This document shows positions 37,446 to 46,229 of a DNA stretch of 64,000 nt, piece after piece. Source of the DNA: Pseudomonas sp. SL4(2022) (GTDB lineage: Bacteria > Pseudomonadota > Gammaproteobacteria > Pseudomonadales > Pseudomonadaceae). Position 1 is the first letter of the stretch. The number at the start of each line of letters is the position of its first letter. Both the position numbers and the translations under genes were made by a program. Where the stretch lies: positions 1,742,001-1,806,000 of the forward strand of contig NZ_CP113060.1 of NCBI RefSeq assembly GCF_026625725.1, read 5' to 3'. The notes under the pieces were generated by a model. The model had not been told where the DNA came from and did no database searches. It saw only the letters and a program-made list of their open reading frames with translations.

Positions 37446-38399
37446 ATGCGAATGACCAAACGCTTCAGCCTGTTTGCGGCGGCCGCCGCCTTGACCGCGA
37501 GCACAGCGGTACTTGCCGCGCCGACCTTTATCAACGTGCTCACCGGTGGCACCAGCGGTGTGTATTACCCCATCGGCGTGGCCCTGTCTCAGCTGTACAG
37601 CAACGGCATCGACGGCGCGAAAACCTCGGTGCAAGCCACCAAGGCCTCGGTGGAAAACCTCAACCTGCTTGAAGCCGGTCGTGGCGAGTTGGCGTTTGCT
37701 TTGGGGGATTCGGTCACTGATGCCTGGAATGGCGTGGAAGACGCCGGCTTCAAAGCACCGCTGAAAAAGCTGCGGGCGATTGCCGGCACCTACCCGAACT
37801 ATATCCAGATCGTTGCCAGCAAGGAGTCCGGCATCACCACCCTGGCTGACTTGAAGGGCAAGCGCATCTCCGTTGGCGCGCCGAAATCCGGCACCGAGCT
37901 GAATGCTCGCGCCATCTTCAAGGCCGCTGGCCTGAGCTATGAAGACATGGGCAAGGTCGAGTTTCTGCCGTACGCCGAGTCGGTCGAGCTGATCAAGAAC
38001 CGTCAGCTGGATGCCACACTGCAGTCCTCTGGCCTGGGCATGGCGGCGATTCGCGACCTGGCCGCGACCCTGCCGATCACCTTCGTCGCCATCCCGGCCG
38101 AGGTTACCGCGAAGATCGACAACGCCGCCTACCTGGCCACAGCGATTCCAGCCGGCACCTATGACGGTCAGGACAGTGATGTAGCGACCGTGGCCATCAC
38201 CAACCTTCTGGTCAGCCATGACGGCGTGTCCGATGAAGTGGCCTACCAGATGACCAAGCTGATGTTCGACAACCTCGAACGCCTGGGCAACGCCCACTCG
38301 GCGGCCAAGGACATCAAGCTGGAAGGCGCCGCCAAGGGCCTGCCAATTCCGCTGCATCCGGGTGCCGAGCGCTTCTACAAGGAAGCGGGTGCGCTGTAA
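37446..38399 (+). CDS. TAXI-family TRAP transporter solute receptor
   Basis: A 317-aa periplasmic receptor with signal peptide (cleavage near AVLAAPTF). It belongs to the TAXI (TRAP-associated extracytoplasmic immunogenic) family: INVLTGGTSGVYYPIGVALS at the mature N-terminus, VQATKASVENLNLLEAGRGE, LAFALGDSVTDAW and KGKRISVGAPKSGTELNARA. It captures a carboxylate-type solute, often glutamate or a dicarboxylate, for the fused TRAP permease downstream. Expression is likely sigma-54 and DctD-like dependent. Confidence 0.94.
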   Translation: MRMTKRFSLFAAAAALTASTAVLAAPTFINVLTGGTSGVYYPIGVALSQLYSNGIDGAKTSVQATKASVENLNLLEAGRGELAFALGDSVTDAWNGVEDAGFKAPLKKLRAIAGTYPNYIQIVASKESGITTLADLKGKRISVGAPKSGTELNARAIFKAAGLSYEDMGKVEFLPYAESVELIKNRQLDATLQSSGLGMAAIRDLAATLPITFVAIPAEVTAKIDNAAYLATAIPAGTYDGQDSDVATVAITNLLVSHDGVSDEVAYQMTKLMFDNLERLGNAHSAAKDIKLEGAAKGLPIPLHPGAERFYKEAGAL

Positions 38400-38423
38400 G
38401 GCTGTTGAAGGGTTAACCCTGTA

Positions 38424-38449
38424 GGTTGGCGCTGTGCGCAGCGCCAACC
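38424..38449 (+). terminator. Intercistronic hairpin between TAXI receptor and TRAP permease
   Basis: GGTTGGCGCTG (38424-38434) pairs perfectly with CAGCGCCAACC (38439-38449) around a 4-nt loop; the palindrome AGGGTTAACCCT lies just before. No U-run follows, so it more likely protects the receptor mRNA or attenuates than fully terminates. Such a step would make the receptor more abundant than its permease. Confidence 0.55.
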
Positions 38450-38555
38450 GCTCCCGAACATGAGCGAGAGCTGCGAATAGAACCGGCGTACGCGCCACGG
38501 CAGGTTTTGTTGGCGACTCTTGTGCTGGCAACGTTGTAGTGAGGGCATCTGCTCC

Positions 38556-40583
38556 ATGAGTGACCACAATCAAGGCCTTGCCGCCAACCCAGGCGATTGG
38601 CCGAAAGCGCTGTTCTATGTCGCGCTGCTGTTCTCCATCTTCCAGATCATCACCGCGGCCTTCCACCCGGTATCCAGCCAGATTCTGCGTGCGGTGCATG
38701 TGGGCTTTCTGCTGTTGGTGGTGTTTCTCTGTTTTCCCGCCCGTGGCAAAGAGCAGCCCTGGCAGCCGCTGGCTTGGCTACTGGGCCTGGCCGGCATGGC
38801 CACGGCGTTTTACCAGTGGTATTTCGAAGCCGACCTGATTCAACGTTCCGGTGACCTGACCCAAAGCGACATGGTGGTTGGCCTGCTGCTGATCGTCCTG
38901 GTGTTCGAAGCCGCACGGCGGGTAATGGGCATTGCCTTGCCAATCATCTGCGCGCTGTTTCTGGCCTACGGCCTGTTCGGCCAGTACCTGCCGGGCGATT
39001 TGATGCACCGTGGCTACGCCATTGATCAGCTGGTCAACCAGCTGGCCTTCGGCACCGAGGGGCTGTACGGCACGCCGACCTATGTATCAGCCACCTACAT
39101 CTTCCTGTTTATCCTGTTCGGCGCGTTTCTCGAACAGGCTGGGATGATCAAGCTGTTCACCGACTTCGCCATGGGCCTGTTCGGCCATAAGCTCGGCGGC
39201 CCGGCCAAGGTCTCGGTGGTGTCGTCGGCGCTGATGGGCACCATTACCGGTTCGGGCGTGGCCAACGTGGTCACCACGGGCCAGTTCACCATCCCGTTGA
39301 TGAAGCGCTTCGGCTACAAGCCGGCGTTTGCCGGGGGCGTGGAAGCCACTGCGTCGATGGGCAGCCAGATCATGCCGCCGATCATGGGCGCGGTGGCCTT
39401 TATCATGGCCGAGACGATCAACGTGCCGTTCTTCGAGGTGGCCAAGGCCGCGCTGATTCCGGCATTGCTGTACTTCGGCTCGGTGTTCTGGATGGTCCAT
39501 CTGGAAGCCAAGCGCGCCAACCTGCAGGGCCTGCCGAAAGACCAGTGCCCGAACCCCTGGACGGCGGTGAAGGAGCGCTGGTACCTGCTGATCCCGCTGT
39601 TCATCCTGATCTACCTGCTGTTCTCCGGGCGCACGCCGCTGTTCTCCGGCATGGTTGGCCTGGCGCTGACCGCCATCGTCATCCTCGGTTCGGCGATCAT
39701 CCTGCGGGTGTCGTCCAAGGCCATGCGTTTTGCCTTCTGGATTGCTCTGGGCGTGCTCTGCGCCGGTTTCTTCCAGCTCGGCATCGGTGTGGTGTTTGGC
39801 GTCGTTGCGCTGCTGGTGGCGGTGTGCTGGTTTATCAAAGGTGGCCGCGACACCCTGGTGATCTGCCTGCACGCGCTGGTGGAAGGTGCACGGCATGCGG
39901 TGCCGGTGGGCATTGCCTGCGCCCTGGTGGGGGTGATTATCGGTGTGGTCTCGCTGACCGGGGTGGCCTCGACCTTTGCCGGTTACATCCTCGCCATCGG
40001 TCAGGACAACCTGTTCCTTTCGCTGGTGTTGACCATGCTCACCTGCCTGGTGTTGGGCATGGGCATCCCGACCATTCCCAACTACATCATCACCAGTTCG
40101 ATTGCCGCGCCGGCGCTGCTGGAGTTGGGCGTGCCGCTGATCGTGTCACACATGTTCGTGTTCTATTTCGGCATCATGGCCGACCTCACGCCGCCGGTGG
40201 CGCTGGCCTGCTTCGCCGCCGCACCGATTGCCAAGGAGAGCGGCCTGAAGATCAGCCTGTGGGCCGTGCGGATTGCCGTGGCCGGGTTCGTGGTGCCGTT
40301 TATGGCAGTGTACGAGCCGGCGCTGATGCTGCAAGGTGATAGCCTGCTGGCCACCCTGTATGTGGTGCTCAAGGCATTTATCGCCATCGGCCTCTGGGGG
40401 GCGGCATTTACCGGCTACCTGCAGGCCAAATTGAGTTGGTGGGAACGTGCGTTGGCCTTCGGCGCCGGTGTCAGTCTGATTCTGGCCACGCCGATGAGTG
40501 ACGAGATCGGCTTCGCCCTGGGGGCGCTGTTTATCGCCCAGCATCTCTGGCGTGCTCGTCGCGCTCAGCTGGCCATGGCGTGA
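38556..40583 (+). CDS. TRAP transporter permease, fused DctQ-DctM (4TM-12TM) type
   Basis: A 675-aa inner-membrane protein with about 17 hydrophobic segments, in which the small (DctQ) and large (DctM) TRAP subunits are fused, as is usual for TAXI systems. Family blocks are GAFLEQAGMIKLFTDFAMGL, TGSGVANVVTTGQFTIPLMK, ATASMGSQIMPPIMGAVAFI, VLGMGIPTIPNYIITSSIAA and FGIMADLTPPVALACFAAAP. It imports the solute with a sodium gradient. The ATG at 38556 was chosen. Its stop overlaps the GTG start of the DUF1850 gene. Confidence 0.94.
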   Translation: MSDHNQGLAANPGDWPKALFYVALLFSIFQIITAAFHPVSSQILRAVHVGFLLLVVFLCFPARGKEQPWQPLAWLLGLAGMATAFYQWYFEADLIQRSGDLTQSDMVVGLLLIVLVFEAARRVMGIALPIICALFLAYGLFGQYLPGDLMHRGYAIDQLVNQLAFGTEGLYGTPTYVSATYIFLFILFGAFLEQAGMIKLFTDFAMGLFGHKLGGPAKVSVVSSALMGTITGSGVANVVTTGQFTIPLMKRFGYKPAFAGGVEATASMGSQIMPPIMGAVAFIMAETINVPFFEVAKAALIPALLYFGSVFWMVHLEAKRANLQGLPKDQCPNPWTAVKERWYLLIPLFILIYLLFSGRTPLFSGMVGLALTAIVILGSAIILRVSSKAMRFAFWIALGVLCAGFFQLGIGVVFGVVALLVAVCWFIKGGRDTLVICLHALVEGARHAVPVGIACALVGVIIGVVSLTGVASTFAGYILAIGQDNLFLSLVLTMLTCLVLGMGIPTIPNYIITSSIAAPALLELGVPLIVSHMFVFYFGIMADLTPPVALACFAAAPIAKESGLKISLWAVRIAVAGFVVPFMAVYEPALMLQGDSLLATLYVVLKAFIAIGLWGAAFTGYLQAKLSWWERALAFGAGVSLILATPMSDEIGFALGALFIAQHLWRARRAQLAMA

Positions 40584-40999
40584 TTGGCCTGTGCCTGGGT
40601 TTGGCAGGCGCGGTGTGGGCAGAAGTGCCCACGCCCAGCTTTACCCTGGCCTGGACCCACACCATTGAGAAAATTCGTTGGGAAGAGGATTACCGCGTGA
40701 CGCCTGAGGGGTTGCTCCTTGGCGAGGCGCGGGTCAAGGGTTCCGGTGCCGGTATGGAAATTCCAGACGGCGCCGAACTGCGCGAGGGCAGCTGGCATTA
40801 CCAGCGTCAGCTACCCCCCTTGCAACCACTGCGTGTGGGGCGAACCCCCGAGGCAGGGGATTATCAACTGTGTTTCAACCAGCGTTGCCACTCGATGAGT
40901 GAATGGCTCGGCCCGCCACAAGCGACCCAGCCGGCGTTGGAACTCTGGAGCTGTGAGCAACGCTCCCCGGCCGCTGCGGCCGGCCCGGACGGCGCATAA
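40580..40999 (+). CDS. DUF1850 domain protein linked to TAXI-TRAP
   Basis: A 139-aa protein starting with GTG 40580, overlapping the permease stop. It has a signal-like hydrophobic N-terminus (LCLGLAGAVWA) and DUF1850 blocks (FTLAWTHTIEKIRWEEDYRV, GSGAGMEIPDGAELREG). DUF1850 proteins are regularly the last gene in TAXI-TRAP operons; their role is unknown. The C-terminus has two Cys pairs (LCFNQRC) and ends before a terminator. Confidence 0.88.
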   Translation: MIGLCLGLAGAVWAEVPTPSFTLAWTHTIEKIRWEEDYRVTPEGLLLGEARVKGSGAGMEIPDGAELREGSWHYQRQLPPLQPLRVGRTPEAGDYQLCFNQRCHSMSEWLGPPQATQPALELWSCEQRSPAAAAGPDGA

Positions 41000-41046
41000 G
41001 GCACCGTCTGCTCCCAAGGCCACAAGCCCTGGCGTATAAAGAGGAG

Positions 41047-41077
41047 AACCCCCATTTGGCCATGCCTGTGGGGGTTT
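41047..41077 (+). terminator. Rho-independent terminator of the TAXI-TRAP operon
   Basis: ACCCCCA pairs with TGGGGGT around a 12-14-nt loop and is followed by TTTTGTT. Located about 50 bp after the DUF1850 stop. Confidence 0.8.
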
Positions 41078-41086
41078 TGTTCATGT

Positions 41087-41185
41087 GTAGGTTGGTGTTG
41101 AGCGCAGCGAAGCCCAACAGTGGTGGCTGGACGTGTTGGGCTTGGTCGCTGCGCTCCTCTGGCTACGCGCCCCGCCCCAACCTAC
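41087..41185. repeat. Inverted repeat with TAGGTTGG / CCAACCTA arms
   Basis: GTAGGTTGGTGTTGAGCGCA and GCGAAGCCCAAC at the left, GTTGGGCTTGGTCGCTGCGCTC in the middle and CCCCAACCTACC at the right. The arms can fold into one long hairpin. The TTGAGCGCAGCGA core is shared with the element at 12.43 kb. Confidence 0.6.
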
Positions 41186-41260
41186 CTTGCTTTGTCGTTA
41201 CACTCCTAAACGGAACACCCCGTCCCAACCTTGCTAATTCGCCCCCCCAAGCAGGATGTT

Positions 41261-41749
41261 ATGAGCACCATCACCTATTACCTGGACATGCAGCACCCCG
41301 AGCAGATCCGCGCCAAGCTGCTGCCGGCCGAGCTGAGCGTGGTGGAATGCCAACTCAAGCAGTTTCAGCTCAACCGCTTTCTCTACCAGCTGGTCGGCGA
41401 GCCCTGGCAGTGGACCGACAAACTCAGCTGGACCGACGCGCAGTGGCGCGAACTGATCGAGCAGCCTCATCACCGCACCTGGGTGGCCTATCACCAGGGC
41501 GCCATCGCCGGTTACTACGAGCTGCTGCGCGATGCCGACGGGGCGGTGGAGATTCTCTATTTCGGCCTGGCTGAGGCCTTCTTCGGTCAGGGCTTTGGTG
41601 GCCCGCTGCTGACTCACGCCCTGCAATCCGCCTGGGCCTGGCCGGGCACCCAAAAGGTCTGGGTGCATACCTGCAGCCTGGATCACCCCAGCGCGCTGGC
41701 CAACTACCGGGCGCGTGGAATGGCTGTGTATCGCGAAGAGTCGGCTTAA
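41261..41749 (+). CDS. GNAT family N-acetyltransferase
   Basis: A 162-aa acetyltransferase. The N-terminal half (ITYYLDMQHPEQIRAKLLPA, FQLNRFLYQLVGEPWQWTDK) and the acetyl-CoA block (AEAFFGQGFGGPLLTHAL, VHTCSLDHPSALANYRARGM) mark it as GNAT. The ATG at 41261 follows AGCAGGATGTT. Substrate unknown; it stands alone between repeats and a convergent periplasmic-protein gene. Confidence 0.9.
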   Translation: MSTITYYLDMQHPEQIRAKLLPAELSVVECQLKQFQLNRFLYQLVGEPWQWTDKLSWTDAQWRELIEQPHHRTWVAYHQGAIAGYYELLRDADGAVEILYFGLAEAFFGQGFGGPLLTHALQSAWAWPGTQKVWVHTCSLDHPSALANYRARGMAVYREESA

Positions 41750-41753
41750 GTCC

Positions 41754-42503
41754 TCAGCGGTTTTGCAGGGGATCGCTGATACCGTGGCGGTCTTTCAGGG
41801 CTTGGACCAAGGTGGTCTGGCTGGTGAGGAACGTGTCGAATTGCTCAATGACCTGTGGGTGTTTGATGCTCGACAACAGGTAGTGGTCGTCCTGATATGC
41901 CAGCGTGCGGTCAAATACCAGGGAGCCTTGCTCCGGAGTGTTGTGCAGTCGGTGGTTCACGACTTGCGGGTTGAGGTACACGCCATCCACCCGGCCATTG
42001 AGTGCCATAGCCACCAGTGAGTCGATCTGGTTGGCCTGAATCAGCAAAATCCGTCCGGTTTTGATGTCGTCCAGGTACGGCCATGGGGTAAACCCGCGCT
42101 GTGTGCCTAGGCGCTTCAGGCTGTCCCTTCCGGCACCCAGGCGCTGTGGTTTGACCAGTACACCATCAATCGAGGGGGCGGTTGCCTGACTGAAATACAC
42201 CTGATGTGCCTGCTTGAGGTCGGCATTCCAGCGTGGGTGGTCGGGGTACTTGAAGTCCACCTTGCCGTTGAGAAACTCGCTGAGCAAGCGCCGTACCGGC
42301 AGCGGCTGATAAACAAAAACATAGCCCTGGTGCGCGGCAAAGGCATCCAGCAACTCACGGCCATAGCCCTGATACTGGCCGTTCTGCACATCGGAATAGG
42401 GCATATAGGGTTGCAACTCAACCCCAATGGTGAAGGTCTCGGCCCTCGCCTGGGCTGACAGCGTAAACAACAGGCAGGCGAAAAAAGGCAGCAAACCTCT
42501 CAT
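41754..42503 (-). CDS. Periplasmic solute-binding-like protein, family 3 fold
   Basis: A 249-aa secreted protein with a signal peptide ending AQARAE. The mature N-terminus (TFTIGVELQPYMPYSDVQNG, YGRELLDAFAAHQGYVFVYQ, PVRRLLSEFLNGKVDFKYPD) is that of a bacterial extracellular solute-binding protein family 3. There is no permease or ATPase next to it, so it is either an orphan receptor or a sensor input. It ends 5 bp before the convergent GNAT stop. Ligand unknown. Confidence 0.85.
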   Translation of the reverse strand: MRGLLPFFACLLFTLSAQARAETFTIGVELQPYMPYSDVQNGQYQGYGRELLDAFAAHQGYVFVYQPLPVRRLLSEFLNGKVDFKYPDHPRWNADLKQAHQVYFSQATAPSIDGVLVKPQRLGAGRDSLKRLGTQRGFTPWPYLDDIKTGRILLIQANQIDSLVAMALNGRVDGVYLNPQVVNHRLHNTPEQGSLVFDRTLAYQDDHYLLSSIKHPQVIEQFDTFLTSQTTLVQALKDRHGISDPLQNR

Positions 42504-42528
42504 GGTGTGTATCTCGTCAGTGACGTTG

Positions 42529-42563
42529 GGGCATGGCCTTAACCATAGCTAAAGGCCATGCCC
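42529..42563. repeat. Hairpin in the upstream region of the solute-binding gene
   Basis: GGGCATGGCCTT (42529-42540) pairs perfectly with AAGGCCATGCCC (42552-42563), loop 11 nt. It lies within the 338-bp gap (42504-42841), which otherwise holds no credible gene and must contain the promoters of both divergent neighbours. Confidence 0.5.
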
Positions 42564-42841
42564 AGTGTTAGTTACGCAGGCGACTTATCTGACTTACTGA
42601 GCAGGTAATCCCTTACGGCTGCAGCCTGGTTCAGGTCGCCCCCGTCAGTAATGGGTGGAGATTAGTCGCCAAAACGTTGAAAAGCGCATTTTGCTTAACG
42701 CTAATGAACGATTTTCTAACTCATAATTGCTTAACCGATACAGGGCTTTGCCAGCTTAAATGCCTTCGAGTAAGCACTATTCGGCCTATACACCGTTGCG
42801 CGCAGGCCGCTGAATGTAAGCGGGCGATTCAAGGAGTGGTG

Positions 42842-43405
42842 ATGCAGGACACAGGATTCGCGTGGCTGTTGGCTTTGCTGGCCCTGGCCGCGCTGGCGAT
42901 TTATTACTACAACCGCCTGGTGTTCAACCGGGCGCGAGTGGCCATGGCCTGGAGCGGTATTGATGTGCAGCTCAAGCGCCGTGCCAGCCTGATACCGGCG
43001 TTGGTCGAATGTGTGCGGCACTATATGCGCCACGAGCAGGGCACGTTGCAGGCGCTGGTGCAGGAGCGTGCGCGTGCAGAGCAGCTGAGCGAGTCACCAC
43101 CGGGCGAGCGCGCTACGGTGGAAACGCAGATGGCGACGCACCTGTATCAGGTTCTGGTTCTGGCCGAAGACTATCCGGCGCTCAAGGCCGATGGTCAGTT
43201 CATTGATTTGCACCAGGCCCTGGTTGACGTCGAAGACCATATCCAGATGGCGCGGCGTTACTACAACGGCGCGGTGCGCGAGCTGAATGTGCTGGTTGAG
43301 TCGGTGCCGAGCAATCTGCTGGCCCGGGCGTTTAACTTTACTCAGGCTGAATACTTCAGTCTGGCTGACCCGCGCGACGCCCAGTCGCCCAAACTGGAGT
43401 TCTGA
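42842..43405 (+). CDS. LemA family protein
   Basis: A 187-aa protein with one N-terminal membrane anchor (WLLALLALAALAIYYYN) and a long helical periplasmic or cytoplasmic part. RARVAMAWSGIDVQLKRRAS, LIPALVECVRHYMRHEQGTL and VEDHIQMARRYYNGAVRELN are LemA hallmarks; it ends SLADPRDAQSPKLEF. ATG 42842 follows AAGGAGTG. The following DUF2207 gene is its usual partner, spaced by 1 bp. Function of the pair is not established. Confidence 0.92.
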   Translation: MQDTGFAWLLALLALAALAIYYYNRLVFNRARVAMAWSGIDVQLKRRASLIPALVECVRHYMRHEQGTLQALVQERARAEQLSESPPGERATVETQMATHLYQVLVLAEDYPALKADGQFIDLHQALVDVEDHIQMARRYYNGAVRELNVLVESVPSNLLARAFNFTQAEYFSLADPRDAQSPKLEF

Positions 43406-43406
43406 T

Positions 43407-45335
43407 ATGCATGGATTGCTGCGCAGCCTGCTGTTGAGTGCTTGGCTGCTGCCGTTATGGGCCCCTGCTGCCGAGATTATCGAAGACTTTGCCGTGACCC
43501 TGCAGGTGCAGCCGGATGCCAGCCTGCTGGTGACTGAGCGCATTACCGTGCAGGCCGAAGGGGAACAGATCAAACGCGGTATCTACCGTGATCTGCCGGT
43601 CACCTACAGCTTGCCCCTCGGGCTGCTGCAGAGCAGTCCGATCACCATGCTTGCGATCAGTCGCAATGGCCAGCCGGAGCGTGCGCGGGTCGAGCAGAAC
43701 GGCAGTTGGGTGCGCTATTACCTGGGCTCGGCTGACCAGCTGTTGCAGCCGGGGCGCTACCAGTACGAGTTGCGTTATCGGGTTGAGCGCCAGCTGTTGC
43801 ACCACCTCAATACCGATGAGCTGTATTGGAACGTCACCGGCAATCAGTGGGTTTTTCCGATTCTCCAGGCCTCGGTCGAGGTCAAGCTGCCGCCGGGTGC
43901 GCGGATGGGTGATGTGGCCGCTTATACCGGGGCTGGCGGTGAGCAGGGCAAGGCCTATGAGGTGCTCGAACAGCGTGACGACACCCTGCGTCTGGCCACC
44001 ACCCAAGCCTTGCCGGCCTACCACGGCCTGACGGTGGCCGTGGATTGGCCAGCCGGCCTGGTGGCGCGGCCGGGTGTAATGCAGCGCCTGGGTTCGGTGT
44101 TGCTGGATAACCTTGGCCTGTGCCTGGGCGCGCTGCTGCTGGTCGGCCTGGTGATTTTTTATCTGCTGGCCTGGGATCGGGTCGGCCGTGACCCTGAAAA
44201 AGGTCTGATCATTCCACTGTTCGAAGCTCCGGAAGGCATGCGCGCGGTGCAGGCCGGCTACCTCTGGCATCGCGGCTTCAAAGGGGCTTATCAGGATGCG
44301 CGGGCGTTCAGTGTGTGGCTCACCGACATGGCCATCCGCAAGCACCTGCACCTCGAAGACAAGCCGCACGGTGGCGGTTTTACCCTGGCACGTGGCACGG
44401 GTGAACGGGCTGACTTCAGTGAGGGTGATCGCGACCTGCGCAAGCGCCTATTTCCGGCCAACAAGGAAGGTATCGCCCTGGAGATTGGCAGCGACTACGA
44501 GCCGCGCCTGGCCGATGCTGTGGTTGGGCTGAAAACCCAGCTGCAAACCCAGGGCAAGGCCTGGTTCAGTCATAACCGTGGCATCTGGACCTGGGGCCTG
44601 GTGTGGGCGGTGGTTGGCTGCCTGGTGATGGTGCTGACCGGCGCGCGTAACGAGGACGATGTGGCTGTCGGCCTGGCCGGTGTGGTGTTCACCCTGGGCT
44701 TTGGCGTGCCGTCGCTGTTTGTGCTGTACATGGCCTGGAATCAGCCCAGTTTGGGCAAGCAAATCGGCCTGGGTCTGGCGGGGTTGATGTTTGTCTGGGC
44801 AGTGCCGATTGGCTTGTGGATGCTCAGTGATGCGGCGTCGGTGCCGGCCTTGCTGCTGCTCTGCGTGTATGTGCTGGTGGTGGTGCTGTTCTATTACCTG
44901 CTGCCGGCGCCATCGGTTGAAGGGCGGCGTTTGCTCGATCAGCTGGAAGGCTATCGCGACTACCTGCAGCTGGCGGAACGCGAGGCACTGGCCCTGGCCG
45001 GCAATGCCCCGGCGATGAGCATTGCGCTGTACGAGAAGCACCTGCCTTACGCCATGGCCCTGGGCGTGGAGGACAAGTGGAGCGCGCGTTTCAGTGAGGC
45101 GCTGGCCAACGGCCTGATCGACCCGGCGCAGCGTGACTATCAACCCGACTGGTACCACAGCCGCAGCACTTTCAGTACACCGCTGGCCATGAGCAGTGCG
45201 CTGGCTGCCGGCCTTAGCAGCGCCACGGCACTGGCGTCGTCACCGCCCTCGAGCAGTTCGTCTGACGGTGGCGGCTCATCCGGTGGCGGTTCCTCGGGCG
45301 GCGGCGGGGGTGGTGGAGGCGGCGGTGGTTGGTAA
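43407..45335 (+). CDS. DUF2207 membrane protein with a glycine-rich tail
   Basis: A 642-aa membrane protein starting at ATG 43407, with a signal peptide (ends APAAE), an extracytoplasmic DUF2207 beta domain (FAVTLQVQPDASLLVTERIT, QIKRGIYRDLPVTYSLP), a TM at about residue 235-255 and further TM segments in the C-terminal half. The end is an extreme low-complexity tail of Ser and Gly (about residues 613-642, closing in a run of Gly then Trp). This tail is typical of DUF2207 proteins. Paired with lemA; role unknown. Confidence 0.92.
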   Translation: MHGLLRSLLLSAWLLPLWAPAAEIIEDFAVTLQVQPDASLLVTERITVQAEGEQIKRGIYRDLPVTYSLPLGLLQSSPITMLAISRNGQPERARVEQNGSWVRYYLGSADQLLQPGRYQYELRYRVERQLLHHLNTDELYWNVTGNQWVFPILQASVEVKLPPGARMGDVAAYTGAGGEQGKAYEVLEQRDDTLRLATTQALPAYHGLTVAVDWPAGLVARPGVMQRLGSVLLDNLGLCLGALLLVGLVIFYLLAWDRVGRDPEKGLIIPLFEAPEGMRAVQAGYLWHRGFKGAYQDARAFSVWLTDMAIRKHLHLEDKPHGGGFTLARGTGERADFSEGDRDLRKRLFPANKEGIALEIGSDYEPRLADAVVGLKTQLQTQGKAWFSHNRGIWTWGLVWAVVGCLVMVLTGARNEDDVAVGLAGVVFTLGFGVPSLFVLYMAWNQPSLGKQIGLGLAGLMFVWAVPIGLWMLSDAASVPALLLLCVYVLVVVLFYYLLPAPSVEGRRLLDQLEGYRDYLQLAEREALALAGNAPAMSIALYEKHLPYAMALGVEDKWSARFSEALANGLIDPAQRDYQPDWYHSRSTFSTPLAMSSALAAGLSSATALASSPPSSSSSDGGGSSGGGSSGGGGGGGGGGGW

Positions 45336-45344
45336 AGCGCTTGT

Positions 45345-45490
45345 GTAGGAGGGGCTTTTGGCTCGGGCATCCCACAGTGGGGTGGTGAATGCCGCAAGCC
45401 GGCCGGGAGCCGGCGCGGCGCTACCTCCTGCATCCATGCAGTCGTAGCCTCGCTTAACAGAAGTCGCGGCTAAAGCCCCTCCCACACATC
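45345..45490. repeat. REP-like pair in inverted orientation
   Basis: GTAGGAGGGGCTTTTGGCTC at the left and GTCGCGGCTAAAGCCCCTCC followed by CACAC at the right are inverted copies of the REP core seen at 4.24, 14.3 and 60.99 kb. Between them is the palindromic GCCGGCCGGGAGCCGGC. It fills the gap between the DUF2207 gene and the convergent small gene. Confidence 0.65.
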
Positions 45491-45505
45491 ATGATCCCAG
45501 CAAGG

Positions 45506-45742
45506 CTAAGGCTTGCGGGTTTCCTGCAACTTGGCCAATAAGGCTTCGCCTTTGGCTTTTTGCTCGGCTTCGCTGAGGGGCGGGTTATCCAGCAGGCTGT
45601 CGAGTTGATCAATCAGTTCGCTCTGCCGGCTGATGCGGGCATCGATCTTTTCCAGTTTGCGCTGGTTGTGCCAGCTCCACACTGCGAGGGCGCAGGCGGC
45701 CAGCACCACGGCGGTCAGCACGATAATCGTCAGGGTGTTCAT
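45506..45742 (-). CDS. Small membrane-anchored coiled-coil protein (78 aa)
   Basis: One N-terminal membrane segment (LTIIVLTAVVLAACALAVW) followed by a charged helical region (KLEKIDARISRQSELIDQLD, SEAEQKAKGEALLAKLQE) that could form a coiled coil. No family recognised. Its ATG overlaps by ATGA the end of a decayed GNAT gene (45739-45827). A decayed copy of this gene lies at 50.34-50.43 kb behind an intact GNAT, so the ancestral order was GNAT followed by this gene. Confidence 0.78.
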   Translation of the reverse strand: MNTLTIIVLTAVVLAACALAVWSWHNQRKLEKIDARISRQSELIDQLDSLLDNPPLSEAEQKAKGEALLAKLQETRKP

Positions 45743-45827
45743 CGCGGCTCCAGAATTTTGCCCATCAGCATGCGCGGCAACATAACAGCGCCGCGCGTCA
45801 GCGTCTGTGCCTGTTGCACAGAAAAGC
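45739..45827 (-). pseudogene. 3' remnant of a GNAT acetyltransferase gene
   Basis: The minus-strand frame reads FSVQQAQTLTRGAVMLPRML then MGKILEPR-stop, matching the last 28 residues of the intact GNAT at 50428-50910 (FSVQQAQTVARGTVMLPRWL, MGKTLEQR). Upstream of 45827 the similarity stops abruptly. The stop overlaps the ATG of the 78-aa gene exactly as at 50.43 kb. Confidence 0.9.
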
Positions 45828-45872
45828 TTCGGTCAACTAAGAGGCTTGGGTCCTTTTGTGTTCAAGAGCTGG

Positions 45873-46106
45873 TTAGGGCTGTGTGCGGCGTTGTCGCTGC
45901 AACAGGCGGCCATCGGGCAGCACGCTGCAGTAGCGCCCAGGTGCTTGGGCGAAGGCGACGGCCATCAAGGCCGTGCCCCAGTTGCCGCAGAAGCTCTGGC
46001 GCCGCCACTGGCCATCGGAGATTGGCCAGAGGCGGGTGTTGCCCTCCGGGTGGCCTGTCAGCAACGCGTGCCCTCTGCGGCTAACGCGCGTCGAACAGTT
46101 GCCCAA
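45873..46106 (-). pseudogene. Possible fragment of an unknown gene
   Basis: Minus-strand frame of about 78 codons (LLTGHPEGNTRLWPISDGQW, RQSFCGNWGTALMAVAFAQ) with plausible amino-acid composition but no good start codon or Shine-Dalgarno (first possible start TTG 46106). It lies between the GNAT remnant and the polyferredoxin terminator, so it could be debris of the same rearrangement. Low confidence. Confidence 0.35.
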
Positions 46107-46159
46107 AAGGTGCGTGGGTAACTTAGCAGGTGCGAGTGGCTGTTGCTGAGCGATTAAAG

Positions 46160-46202
46160 ACGCTCTGGCCGTGGCGTGAAGCCTTGTTGCAGGCCAGAGC
46201 GT
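46160..46202 (-). terminator. Terminator hairpin of the polyferredoxin gene
   Basis: ACGCTCTGGCC (46160-46170) pairs with GGCCAGAGCGT (46192-46202). On the minus strand the hairpin is followed by CTTTAATC. It lies about 28 bp after the polyferredoxin stop. Confidence 0.65.
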
Positions 46203-46229
46203 GCGTCATCGCACTGAGGGCGTATCGGT